Part shown: positions 38,801-45,437 of the stretch, piece after piece
How positions within the stretch are numbered: the first letter of the stretch is position 1
Layout of the letters: each line of letters begins with the position of its first letter
NCBI RefSeq assembly: GCF_964355755.1
Contig: NC_092675.1
Location: 9,065,312 to 9,129,311 of the forward strand
Direction of reading: 5' to 3'
From: Antedon mediterranea
Taxonomy: Eukaryota; Echinodermata; Crinoidea; Comatulida; Antedonidae
Length of the DNA stretch: 64,000 nt
Notes under the pieces: model-generated
Told to the model about the DNA's origin: nothing
Databases searched by the model: none
What the model saw: the letters and a program-made list of their open reading frames with translations, nothing else
Program-made: the position numbers and the translations under genes

Positions 38801-40460
38801 ATGTTTATGTATGTACTGACACGTTTATGACATATTTATTGTATAGAGAAGAACTTTGGCTAAGTTTACTGTCTAACATGATAAAGCATGCTGAGGGATC
38901 ACATGACATTCAGGAGCTAATCAACATCTTTAGGAAACTACAAAGTATCAACCCATCTCAACAAAATGTAAGATTTGTTGATTGATGCCATTTTAGCTAG
39001 GAATTAACAAGTTAACATGAGGTATACTGAATCAGTGTAGTTTTAACTATGTGCATACATTGGTTTGTCTGGTTTAATGAACTGTGAGAGCAATTTCTAA
39101 ATATCCACTCCATATACAATTTGGTACAAATATAAATTGAACATAATTTAGCTGTTGCTGTTGCTACATAATGTGGGATGAGTAGACACCAAATACAAAT
39201 GTTTGCTATACAATGCATTTTGAATGGAAAACTGTATTAAAATAGTATATGTGAGTAAAATTATTAGATTGCTCATGTTTCCCTACTAATAATAGGGAGC
39301 TTTCATACAAGCACATAAACGTTAACTTTAACGCTATATCCCAACTTGCAATGCCGCTTTATAAACAAATCGATCTGTGCGTGTGCGAAAAACGTTAACC
39401 ACATGGTAAATTTAAAGTCCTGTTTTTATTTAAGCCCCACACAATAAGAATTGTTCATCGCAATATGCTATTTATCACCCAATACGCCAGTTTAAACATG
39501 CCTAGGCCTCCTAGTATCTAGGCCCAACCAACCCATTCTATGATTTGTTTTGAAAAAAGCGGCGTATGTTGCGTGCGCGACATGCACTATGCTGCAATTC
39601 TCATCGAAGCAAAATCTAAACGAACAAATATGTTAACGCAACTATTCGCTGAACTATGCTAATTTAAAAAAAAAATTAAAAAAACTATATTAATTTTCCT
39701 ATTCCAATGTAGTTTGTAGAGAAAATCTATCAAGAGCTTAAGGAGCAGAAATTTAACTTAGCGTGTCTAAAGGTGGCACTCTTGACAGGTCATGAATCTG
39801 TCCATCAAAATGCTTTTCAATTCATGAGCAGGATAGAGGAGGTAAGTTAAAACAAGTCTTTCAATTCAAGGACACTTAGTGAAATCTTTTCAAATTTCAG
39901 TATTTATATTAAGAATTTATATTTCCTAACAATCAATGTTGTCCATATGTTCTAATATTAATTACTATTTTATATTTGATTACTATATTGATTGCTTTTT
40001 TTCACTCATGTTGAGCATTTATATAGCCGGGTTTAAAGTTTCTGTCTTCCATTCATAAATAAACTTTATTCAATTAAGTTTTGTAATTAACAGATATAAA
40101 TTTACAAAATTTTAGTTTGAAATTGATTCTGTTTGTTTGATTTCTAACATTTTGTTTGCTTTCTGCTGTTTTTAGATAACAGATGACTTATATGACACGG
40201 AGTTACTAGATCTTCTAGTTAGCTGCAACAAAGTTGATTTGTTTGTAAACACTAAATACTACCCTGTATTAGTTGAACATATCACTGAAAATAACAGAGA
40301 AGCTATTCCAGTCCTAAGCAAACAGTTATACAAAGCAGGCTACAAAGGGGAGGCCGGAACGTTGTACATGTCTTACAAAGGCTCCAATAGTATGCTGTGG
40401 ACACTCAATACTGCACTAGCAACTGTCTCTAACTTCATGACAAAATATGCAGATAGTTAA
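4039..40460 (+). CDS. NBAS: NBAS, subunit of the NRZ vesicle-tethering complex
   Basis: Fifty-seven exons joined by GT-AG introns give 6843 nt, i.e. 2280 residues plus TAA. Every junction keeps phase, and the product follows vertebrate NBAS (about 2370 aa) along its whole length: an N-terminal EDESTILYDL, a WD40-like N-terminal domain, an acidic linker, a Sec39 domain and a long helical C-terminus. In vertebrates NBAS binds RINT1 and ZW10 and, with ER SNAREs, tethers COPI vesicles for Golgi-to-ER retrieval; it also modulates nonsense-mediated decay with UPF1. It is cytosolic, on ER membranes. The start is the first ATG of exon 1, which fits the family's N-terminus. A hAT element ends 95 bp upstream and must now form much of the promoter. 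Exons 2-3 are tiny and the least certain. Exon coordinates are given in the four following entries. Confidence 0.95.
4560..4642 (+). repeat. tRNA-derived (SINE-like) relic
   Basis: A-box-like TGGCTGAATGGTAGTGCC at about 4571-4588 and B-box-like GGGTTCGAAACTC at about 4628-4640, at tRNA-gene spacing. I could not fold a convincing cloverleaf, so a SINE head or tRNA pseudogene is more likely than a working tRNA. It abuts the left arm of the inverted repeat that follows. Confidence 0.4.
4664..5427. repeat. Long inverted repeat in NBAS intron 1
   Basis: Left arm 4664-4811 and right arm about 5278-5427 are ~145-150 bp near-perfect reverse complements (for example GTGCTGGTACGTGTGTGACG against CGTCACACACGTACCAGCAC), separated by ~466 bp. 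In the nascent NBAS transcript this would form a long double-stranded stem. It looks like a foldback element; no ORF and no obvious target duplication. Confidence 0.8.
5428..7299. other. Intronic DNA without a recognised gene
   Basis: AT-rich NBAS intron 1 sequence. Small hairpins are visible, including AACTCGTC/GACGAGTT at about 5811-5830 and a perfect 12-bp stem (GGAGTTATCCGC, 7260-7288). Between 6060 and 6920 several diverged blocks recur (gatgacgtcacaa, gcgctctnttaaatgt), suggesting an old internally repeated element. I see no coding signal. Confidence 0.4.
7300..7475 (+). pseudogene. L2/CR1-like reverse-transcriptase relic, left part
   Basis: The plus frame reads NKTKEMIIDFRKG, then after two in-frame stops LKYLGTVIEDKLNWKENTK: the NKTKEM.vDFR and fKYLGt.idd.LnW motifs typical of the C-terminal part of non-LTR (L2-like) reverse transcriptases. 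It breaks off after NCYK, and the continuation is found ~1.57 kb downstream at 9040. Dead: stop codons, no remainder of the ORF. Confidence 0.75.
7482..9036. mobile_element. Insertion splitting the L2-like relic
   Basis: This segment interrupts a reverse-transcriptase frame. TAGATG borders both sides (about 7482-7487 and 9035-9040), a possible 6-bp target duplication. The left end has a GC-rich imperfect palindrome (ctagatgg...ccatctag, 7481-7518). Inside, a 262-bp unit is tandemly duplicated (8066-8327 and 8328-8583) with few differences. No transposase is recognisable, so the class is unknown. Confidence 0.45.
9040..9440 (+). pseudogene. L2/CR1-like reverse-transcriptase relic, right part
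   Basis: Continues the 7300-7475 relic: FLRRLKKCHVCNRILILFYE, LTFNAIGWFNNLNQQ, then after a frameshift near 9276 LTNKLKVIMSDVSHPLNQYI and RCWNTERLRRSFLPSA, ending in TAA. This is the typical C-terminus of fish/invertebrate L2-like ORF2. The 3' tail, with cattcatgagtttgacaataaag and (GAATT)n, runs to about 9660. Confidence 0.75.
9661..10592. other. Intronic DNA without recognised content
   Basis: End of NBAS intron 1: AT-rich, no coding signal on either strand and no repeat I can identify. Confidence 0.4.
13745..13866. mobile_element. Harbinger-type MITE in NBAS intron 7
   Basis: A 122-bp element with terminal inverted repeats AGCTCTGTCTACACTATCAA and its near reverse complement ending at 13866, flanked by TTA (13742-13744 and 13867-13869). 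The 3-bp TTA/TAA duplication is the hallmark of PIF/Harbinger elements. Confidence 0.75.
14243..14470. repeat. Dispersed CCTCCGCC...GGAGG repeat (intron 8)
   Basis: Begins ttattacctccgccagggag, followed by a gtgtgtccgtcagtttgttt block. The same start occurs at 14864 in the next intron, and related pieces at 11779-11796 (reverse orientation) and 48079-48180. A widespread interspersed repeat in marine invertebrates; class unknown to me. Confidence 0.5.
14862..15400. repeat. Dispersed CCTCCGCC repeat with tRNA-like segment (intron 9)
   Basis: Starts attacctccgccaaggaggtt and contains two diverged copies of a ~110-bp unit (cacagtttgtatccgattct at 14939 and the near-identical cacagtttttatccgattct at 15074). 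On the minus strand at about 15192-15262 lies a tRNA-like stretch with A-box TGGTGTAATGGTTA and B-box GGTTCAAGCC. It fills most of intron 9. Confidence 0.5.
15532..19646 (+). CDS. NBAS: NBAS exons 10-19 (end of propeller, acidic linker)
   Basis: Exons: 15532-15603, 15789-15917, 16417-16456, 16941-16987, 17110-17253, 17547-17690, 17966-18021, 18141-18210, 18704-18829, 19498-19646 (residues 290 to about 614). Landmarks: DGICKLSLSENESVLAALHW (exon 11), DINFWSKS/ALILAWCNGNVTI (exons 13-14), an acidic run EEDEAEDDEDE (exon 15), then YFVTESERFQPPRKKPK and YNLDTDKVYQHQWR (exons 16-18), all collinear with vertebrate NBAS. Confidence 0.93.
19050..19330 (-). pseudogene. Non-LTR reverse-transcriptase relic (intron 18)
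   Basis: The minus strand reads RSTTTQLLDTVEHWSKLL, then with frame changes LQKAFDSVPYIRLLRKVEAY-like sequence and GISENVYNWIQDFLKGRR. This is the palm region containing the FDxxxAFDsV motif of CR1/L2-type enzymes. Short and frameshifted, so not functional. It lies antisense to NBAS. Confidence 0.7.
19942..26714 (+). CDS. NBAS: NBAS exons 20-34 (Sec39 domain, first part)
   Basis: Exons: 19942-20052, 20545-20623, 20790-20894, 21196-21332, 21668-21896, 22172-22222, 22373-22507, 22648-22773, 23459-23506, 23628-23758, 24207-24374, 24536-24638, 25011-25210, 25559-25671, 26635-26714 (residues ~615-1220). The Sec39 region begins near KLTFEQQDICRCRIKLL (exon 21). The best-conserved motif is LFTYHGSDLLPHRL (exon 23); EKPLQFLK (exon 30) and AAREYFNSSANLMD (exon 32) are further anchors. 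Sec39 binds the RINT1/ZW10 side of the tether in known complexes. The 5' splice site of exon 27 has been tandemly amplified (separate entry). Confidence 0.93.
22736..23288 (+). repeat. Tandem amplification of exon 27 end plus its 5' splice site
   Basis: Nine copies of a 61-62-bp unit start at 22736, 22798, 22859, 22920, 22981, 23042, 23103, 23165 and 23227. The first is the real end of NBAS exon 27 (NQLTKEYLIDIAK) with donor gttagt at 22774; the other eight lie in the intron and all keep the coding-like segment and the gttagt donor. Intronic copies read DMAK rather than DIAK. The later copies are nearly identical, indicating recent expansion. Confidence 0.95.
26005..26492. mobile_element. TA-flanked inverted-repeat element (intron 33)
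   Basis: Terminal inverted repeats of about 45 bp start GGGAGGTTTCGCAACCTTAC (26005) and end with the near reverse complement at 26492, each flanked by TA. 488 bp, no ORF: a mariner-like MITE by its TA target, although the terminal sequence itself is not one I recognise. Confidence 0.7.
26976..28247. mobile_element. Tc1/mariner (pogo-like) non-autonomous element (intron 34)
   Basis: Terminal inverted repeats CAGTCAACTCTCCCAATACC and its reverse complement (ending 28247) are flanked by TA on both sides. Extra ACCGGA/TCCGGT-type subterminal repeats sit at both ends. It is 1272 bp with no transposase frame. The CAGT start and TA target fit the pogo/Tigger branch. It contains a 20-bp palindrome near 27444 and fills most of the intron. 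Confidence 0.75.
28317..40460 (+). CDS. NBAS: NBAS exons 35-57 (rest of Sec39, C-terminal helices)
   Basis: Exons: 28317-28412, 29322-29443, 29696-29783, 29901-29975, 30343-30549, 30658-30784, 31012-31088, 31441-31726, 31882-31948, 32075-32185, 32442-32686, 33481-33599, 33786-33998, 34517-34702, 35408-35464, 35741-35880, 36372-36467, 37390-37498, 37580-37663, 37944-38086, 38847-38967, 39713-39841, 40176-40460 (residues 1221-2280). Anchors: KQGCHPFYEDVI (exon 39), ATLALSYLLSLP (exon 41), SLQLAAYYYALHIYS (exon 42), SSDDEYKQETILGL (exon 43), WELHCTYLEFLFTESG (exon 44), and LYKAGYKGEAGTLYMSYKG at the C-terminus. The last exon ends in TAA at 40458-40460. Confidence 0.93.
28438..28935. repeat. Minisatellite of 14- and 17-bp units (intron 35)
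   Basis: About 34 units of tgtcaatatatgta (14 bp), irregularly interspersed with a 17-bp variant carrying an extra taa (taatgtcaatatatgta). It begins 25 bp after the exon 35 donor. The unit has no stops in some frames, which creates spurious low-complexity ORFs. Confidence 0.95.
28936..29110. repeat. Satellite-flank sequence shared with 49360-49580
   Basis: Contains ccctcaaataaaaatccccc, atagaacatcattttgaata and a cacgtgcatatattgtatt end, matching in order the flanks of the C-rich array at 49353-49560. Confidence 0.5.
32890..33140 (-). mobile_element. LINE/SINE 3' tail relic (intron 45)
   Basis: The minus strand ends ggttgtacaataaagttatc followed by caaaatc-type repeats, a usual L2-like 3' tail. 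Preceding sequence (to about 33140) resembles a decayed ORF2 end. Low detail. Confidence 0.4.
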
Positions 40461-40729
40461 TTAGTCTAATACTTAATTTATATTAATTTACAATTATAAA
40501 TATTAAATTGTACAATTTTTAAATATTAGAATATAAAGGAAAAACTTAAATTTCTTATTATTCTGTGAAAGGATTATGTAGGCCATAGGTAAATTTTAGA
40601 AAATTTAAAATGACAAATTGTTCAATACTTGATTAATTAATATATATATATATTAATGTTCTTTGCCTCTTGTGTTTATATATATATATATATAAACACA
40701 TATAAAAGTATCAGAGATCCCGCTTCATG

Positions 40730-40735
40730 AATAAA
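40730..40735 (+). terminator. Candidate NBAS polyadenylation signal
   Basis: AATAAA 270 bp after the NBAS stop codon, the first canonical hexamer downstream in this orientation. Confidence 0.35.
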
Positions 40736-40871
40736 ATACTAAAAGATGAGAGCATATCAATTTGATCACTGATGCGCGTACATACAATTGAGAAACTAGT
40801 GCTGTTCCGCCGTACCACAGCTGGAGTGTTAAAGAGTCGCTATCCAATTTGGTTCGAACAATACCATGAAA

Positions 40872-40944
40872 GCTCCAGTGGTCTAATGGTTAGGACATCT
40901 GCATATCAAGCAGAAGGTTCCGGGTTCGAATCTCGGTTGGGGTG
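40872..40944 (+). tRNA. tRNA-like gene, anticodon ATC by position
   Basis: A complete 73-nt cloverleaf can be drawn: acceptor GCTCCAG/TTGGGGT (G-U pairs included), D arm GTCT/GGAC with loop AATGGTTA, anticodon stem TCTGC/GCAGA with loop ATATCAA, T arm CCGGG/CTCGG with loop TTCGAAT. A-box and B-box are intact and a run of eight T follows at 40947. The anticodon read from the loop is ATC (codon GAT). The body resembles tRNA-Glu (TGGTCTAATGGTTAGGA), so it may be a tRNA-Glu with TTC changed to ATC. No CCA is encoded and no intron is seen. It could be a working gene or a tRNA-derived repeat. Confidence 0.6.
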
Positions 40945-40975
40945 ACTTTTTTTCATTCTCACAGATTTCTTTATC

Positions 40976-41117
40976 GTTCAAATTAATTTATTAATTTTCA
41001 CTATATTACCGGGCGGTTTAGAATTTATTCTGTGTCTGTGATGTTTATATATATACATAAAACATTAATTCTAAACCGCCCTGTGATATACTGAAATTTA
41101 ATTAATTAATTTGAAAC
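40976..41117. repeat. Foldback repeat downstream of NBAS
   Basis: Imperfect ~50-bp arms (40976-41026 and 41065-41117) contain GGGCGGTTTAGAATT and its complement, with a 38-bp TA-rich loop. Two short (TA)n hairpins at 40642-40700 precede it. No ORF. Confidence 0.65.
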
Positions 41118-42382
41118 GATAGGTATATATATATATATATATTTCTTATAATGTTGTTAAATAAATTAGCTAAATCCTAATAATTTATTGTTTTTAAACA
41201 CAATATGTGCAAAATGTAACATTCATCGACAATCAAAAAAACAAGTATAGAAACAGTAGTCATAATCGCTGCATGAAACATATCTCATTAAAAAAAGTTG
41301 GTTTTTGCTTTCGGATTGGATAGACATATTGATTAAATGGTAGGGTGTAATTCACCTTATGTTGATTTTTTCTTAGAGACGAGGTGGTGACATTGAGTTC
41401 ATCTCATTTCCAGTGTGCAATTCTTTGTAAAAGAGATTCAACTTTGCATTAGACGACACGCACTGTATTAAACACACCTTTTACGATTGTTATTTTCAAA
41501 TATAAAAAACATCTTGTGGATATAATTGGTGATCTTCAAGAAATTACTTTCACTAAAAAACATAATGAGGTTTTCTCAAAATAATGTAATCATTCTATAT
41601 ACTGATGTTTTTGGGGCTCAATTCGTGCCTGTAGATGAAGAATAATTAGTGTGCTTATTCAACAATAACGTGTAATATTAGTATTAGTAATTCTTAGTAT
41701 TAAGGCAATGTGGTTAGATTGCTACTTGCTAGTACTGTACAACATTTAATAACTAAAAATCGTTTACAACAATACATTACATTATATTTGTTTCAAACAA
41801 GCAAGGTTACATAAAAGCAAAAATACATATTCACATATTGCATTTAGTAGGAAAGAGGAAATCAAGATATTATTAATTATTTTCCCTCGATTATAGGCCT
41901 AATTATCTTATTTCGTTCATCACAAGGCTATTATTTAGAACAATATTACATTTTAGTGTAGGCCTAACATGTTTTTAAAACCTTACATTATCTAGAGTTT
42001 CAAGAAAAATCGTCTACTGGTTTGTCTTTTAAAATTAACTTGAGTAAATGTAAAATATTTCTGCAGATTTGATGATGGCAATAACGGCTACTTTTATTTA
42101 GATCAATTCAACTTTCAAAATATAATTATCTAAGAAAGAAAATTGGCAATACAGTTATTACTGTTGTATAGTATAATCATTTTAATCATAGATATTGTTC
42201 ACAATATCTCTATGGTTTAATTTATTTTAATTAATGAATTGCAATTTGGTACATAATTTGCATTTAATGCGTGGAACATTCCGCGCGCAATTAAATGTTC
42301 GTTTAATCCATATTGCGCGCGCGTATTTTAAAGTGAAGAAAACTTCAGTTGGCGATTAATTAGGCAGCCAAATGTATTAGCA
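41118..42382. other. Intergenic DNA
   Basis: AT-rich sequence with no recognised gene or repeat. The last 150 bp (GCGCGC-rich, 42270-42325) may be promoter-like for the ORF that starts at 42383. Confidence 0.4.
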
Positions 42383-43060
42383 ATGTATGCTCAGAATAGG
42401 TTATATAGGCCTGTTCCATATCAAACGTTAGCCCGTGAGAATCGGAATCCTTACTACAACTATTCTCCGTGCACTCAATACATTGAGAATGTTATTGGAG
42501 GACAATTAAAAAATGCTGCGACAAACAAGCAGCGTACTCAGCAGCAGCAGCAACAGCAACATCATATTTGTGACGGTGATGGGGATATAGAGAGATGTTT
42601 TATCCCGCCAGAAAATAAATATATGCATTTACCTGACGTCAGCAATATCCCGATAAAATCATCATCTTTTTGTTTTCTACCAAACGGCAACTTGGACATT
42701 ATAGCAACTGCTTTTAGAATCGCAGTGCTTGATGATGTTGATTCATACGGTTCAAAAATCGCACCAGAATGTGTTTTCCGACAACATATTGACACGGAGT
42801 TGATCAAAAACATTCCTAACATTGAAACACGAAGAAACTACCAAGAAAAGCAGGTTAAAATGACAACATGGAATAATTTTCATCCAAGACAACATCATCA
42901 TCATCTTGATCCACAGTCCTATTTCTATTCTGATTCGTTGAGAGTCCCTGCTCAAATTTCGCAACACTCAAACTGTAGAGAAGTTCAGGATATGAGTAAT
43001 TGGTTTGAGACGCAGAACTTCACATGCCACAATGTCAACTTTGGACATTTCAATCATTAG
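42383..43060 (+). CDS. Unknown protein with Q- and H-rich tracts
   Basis: An uninterrupted 225-codon frame in DNA where random frames rarely exceed 100 codons. ATG at 42383, TAG at 43058. The protein is rich in N, Y and H, with a glutamine run TQQQQQQQHH (about residues 52-61) and HPRQHHHHLD (about 167-176). No transmembrane segment, signal peptide or known domain is seen. An alternative model has a donor at ATGA|gtaatt (about 42995) joining, in matching phase, an acceptor after ttgacatttcag near 43565. That would replace the C-terminus by a Y/N/H/C-rich tail ending at 43797. Could be lineage-specific or the 5' exon of the next gene. Not recognised. Confidence 0.5.
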   Translation: MYAQNRLYRPVPYQTLARENRNPYYNYSPCTQYIENVIGGQLKNAATNKQRTQQQQQQQHHICDGDGDIERCFIPPENKYMHLPDVSNIPIKSSSFCFLPNGNLDIIATAFRIAVLDDVDSYGSKIAPECVFRQHIDTELIKNIPNIETRRNYQEKQVKMTTWNNFHPRQHHHHLDPQSYFYSDSLRVPAQISQHSNCREVQDMSNWFETQNFTCHNVNFGHFNH

Positions 43061-43503
43061 ATTGGTGGTGTTTAAAATGTGACTAGGCCTAGGGGCATAG
43101 GCATATTTTAGTCTAGCCTAGTAGTAGATAGGCCTAGTCTATGCCTATGTAATTTTTGATAATCATATCAGCCAATAATACCATTACATGCATATCAAGC
43201 ACTTTGTTTAATATTAGGGAGGTATGCTGTGTCGCTTTTTGGACACGCAACCAGAGAACCGGTTCTTAGATTGCCTCATGGAGTTAAGTAGGCCTATCTA
43301 CCAAAATTGGTTTAATTTTACTTTCATATTTAAAGTATGATAAAATTACTGTAATTCATCAAAATACATATAATATAGTCTCGCATACATTAAAAGTAGT
43401 TATGCTTGGATTATTTTTGACTGTTAATTTACTATAAATATTACAAAAAGTCCACATCTTCAGGACTAAATAAAGTTATAATATTAATTTTTATTTGTGA
43501 GAT

Positions 43504-43797
43504 TTGCTGTACTGTAACTTTATACATCTATGTACGCAGAAATTTAAGTACCTTGACATTTCAGGCAACAAAATATTGCCAGTTTCATGTTTAACGACGA
43601 ATCATTGTCCAAATGTTAATGGCAGTAATGATTATACCTGTAATCATTGTTACAATCAGAGCTACGGTAAAGTAAATCACACAAATTATTATGTACCGAA
43701 TCACGTGGTGGTTTATGCTAATTACAGTTTTCATTTGGAAAGCTTGTGCGAGATGTTCACTGCTCACGTGATAATGCATCGAAGAATAAAGTGGTGA
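43504..43797 (+). CDS. Possible exon between the two ORFs
   Basis: An open frame with composition like the 42383 ORF (NGSNDYTCNHCYNQSYGKV, NYYVPNHVVVYANYSF). A plausible acceptor, ttgacatttcag, allows an in-frame splice from 42995. It may be the terminal exon of the upstream ORF, or non-coding chance. Confidence 0.25.
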   Translation: MLYCNFIHLCTQKFKYLDISGNKILPVSCLTTNHCPNVNGSNDYTCNHCYNQSYGKVNHTNYYVPNHVVVYANYSFHLESLCEMFTAHVIMHRRIKW

Positions 43798-43992
43798 TTT
43801 AGTCATGAAAAAAACAATCCGCCAGCCGGTGCAGTTAATGTCATTCAACGTTTATATTAAACTATACGGCAGATCGATACGAGATCACCATATGCATTGA
43901 AAAGATGTACTTTCTTTAAAATAATTTATACTGAGTACGACGGTCTATAATAGCGTTTGTGTTTTTACCACTGTAGATAATATACTGAAATA

Positions 43993-45222
43993 ATGGAAAA
44001 AGCAAATACAAAGGATGTGAACATTACGGATTCTATTCGAAAATATTCAACTTCGTCAGAAGGTGCTGTTGAGCCTGTGTCAGGGACAAGGAGGTTACAA
44101 GATCTACAATGTCAACTAAACCTAATTCCACACGGGCGAAGCTTAGATTCCGTCAAATATGACAATGTAATGAGGACTGATGATACTACTGATTCTCAAT
44201 GTTCTGAGCCCGTTGACGGAATCATTGCAAAGAAACGAAAGCGACGCCTGGTTCGGAATCACGTGGTTGGAGTTGTCAAAGACCTATCGAATGTTCTGTA
44301 TGATATAAACTCAGTGACATCAGAACTTAGAGGAGTTTTGAATCAGATAGAACGAGTGACTTCACATATTGAACATTCTGCTATGACGTCAAAGGCAGCA
44401 TCTGAGAAAGATATATCGTTATTAAACTCACCGATATTAGTGGAGACGAGTAGGCCTACATTTCCGCCACGCTCATCGTCATGGTATGGTATACCATCTT
44501 CCTATTCAGTAGATGAACGTCCGAAGAAAACAACACTGTTGACAAAATCAGACCTGTTGCAAAAAATAAAGGTTTCAGAAGATCAAATAAGAAGTAAGAG
44601 TGCAATTAGTGAAACCTCGTCAGTAGTAGAATGTCACCAAACATGCAGGCGATCGTTTTCAGCCGATTGGTGTAACAGAGTGGAGACAGAATTACAAAAT
44701 GGTAAATGTATTTCAGATAGAAGTCAAACCATGAAATACCAAGAAGGCACTCACCAACGATGGCTTAACAGATCAACTGATTTTAATTGTTCTTATAAAA
44801 GTGCTCTTAATAATAAGAGTGGAGTAGGTCTACAGCCTTTTAAGAATGTTACTCGCGTTCCACATGCAGAAACCCATTTGGAAAGTACAGACAAAGGAAA
44901 GAAAATATATGTTCAAGAACGTTTAAAAAAATACAGTAATTCAAACATTTTGGAAAAAATATGCCAACAATCAAAATATTGTCAACAAGACCAACTTAAA
45001 AGTAAGCAAGAAACATCTGCGAGGAACTCGATGTCATCGCGATATCGACATGCCAGTTGTTCGAGATCAAAGTCAATGCCGACAAGTTTAAGTAAATGTA
45101 TCTTAAAAAAGAAAAACGATGACGTTGAAGGTGCCGATTTTTGTGCCGATTATGACCGTGAAATAAATACCTGGACGACATTTGCAATGGTACATATAGA
45201 CAGAGAAGACCAGAAGTTTTAA
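43993..45222 (+). CDS. 409-aa protein, possibly inhibitory-synaptic-factor-like
   Basis: A single open frame with a good start context (gaaataATGG, in-frame stop shortly upstream) and TAA at 45220. Residues 80-85 are KKRKRR (basic, NLS-like). Residues 87-126 form a heptad-like helix (VVKDLSNVLYDINSVTSELR, then GVLNQIERVTSHI), whose pattern resembles the conserved helix of vertebrate INSYN1 (L-x-x-V/I-L-x-x-L-x-x-V-x-x-E-L-R-x-V-x-x-Q-I-x-x-L/V-T-S). The rest is Ser/Lys-rich and probably disordered, and ends INTWTTFAMVHIDREDQKF; INSYN1 has a WTT motif soon after its helix. INSYN proteins link gephyrin at inhibitory synapses. The link is from memory of one short motif, so treat the function as unproven. 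Intronless as seen. Confidence 0.6.
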   Translation: MEKANTKDVNITDSIRKYSTSSEGAVEPVSGTRRLQDLQCQLNLIPHGRSLDSVKYDNVMRTDDTTDSQCSEPVDGIIAKKRKRRLVRNHVVGVVKDLSNVLYDINSVTSELRGVLNQIERVTSHIEHSAMTSKAASEKDISLLNSPILVETSRPTFPPRSSSWYGIPSSYSVDERPKKTTLLTKSDLLQKIKVSEDQIRSKSAISETSSVVECHQTCRRSFSADWCNRVETELQNGKCISDRSQTMKYQEGTHQRWLNRSTDFNCSYKSALNNKSGVGLQPFKNVTRVPHAETHLESTDKGKKIYVQERLKKYSNSNILEKICQQSKYCQQDQLKSKQETSARNSMSSRYRHASCSRSKSMPTSLSKCILKKKNDDVEGADFCADYDREINTWTTFAMVHIDREDQKF

Positions 45223-45369
45223 TGGCCAAGCACTTTGGAAAAAACTATGGAATTTAATTATAGGTGCTCAAAAAAAATCGAAATGGAAGGAGAAGTAGTC
45301 GTAAACATAATGTAATTAACAATATAGATACAGTAGATAATACAACAGCACAATAGATATAGATATCCT

Positions 45370-45437
45370 AGATCAGGATTCAACTCTGGACCTTAGCATT
45401 GGAAGGCAAGCACTTATAACCACCAACAAGCTACAGA
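45370..45437 (-). repeat. tRNA-derived relic
   Basis: The minus strand carries an A-box-like TAGCTTGTTGGTGGTTATAAG and a B-box-like GAGTTGAATCC at tRNA spacing. The cloverleaf is poor: a SINE head or tRNA pseudogene. Confidence 0.4.

Noticed and set aside
39290-39660. GC-richer block in NBAS intron 55 resembling a DNA transposon
   Set aside because: I could not find matching terminal inverted repeats or a target duplication.
42562-42967. Minus-strand frames opposite the 42383 ORF
   Set aside because: Shorter than the plus frame and without any feature of their own.
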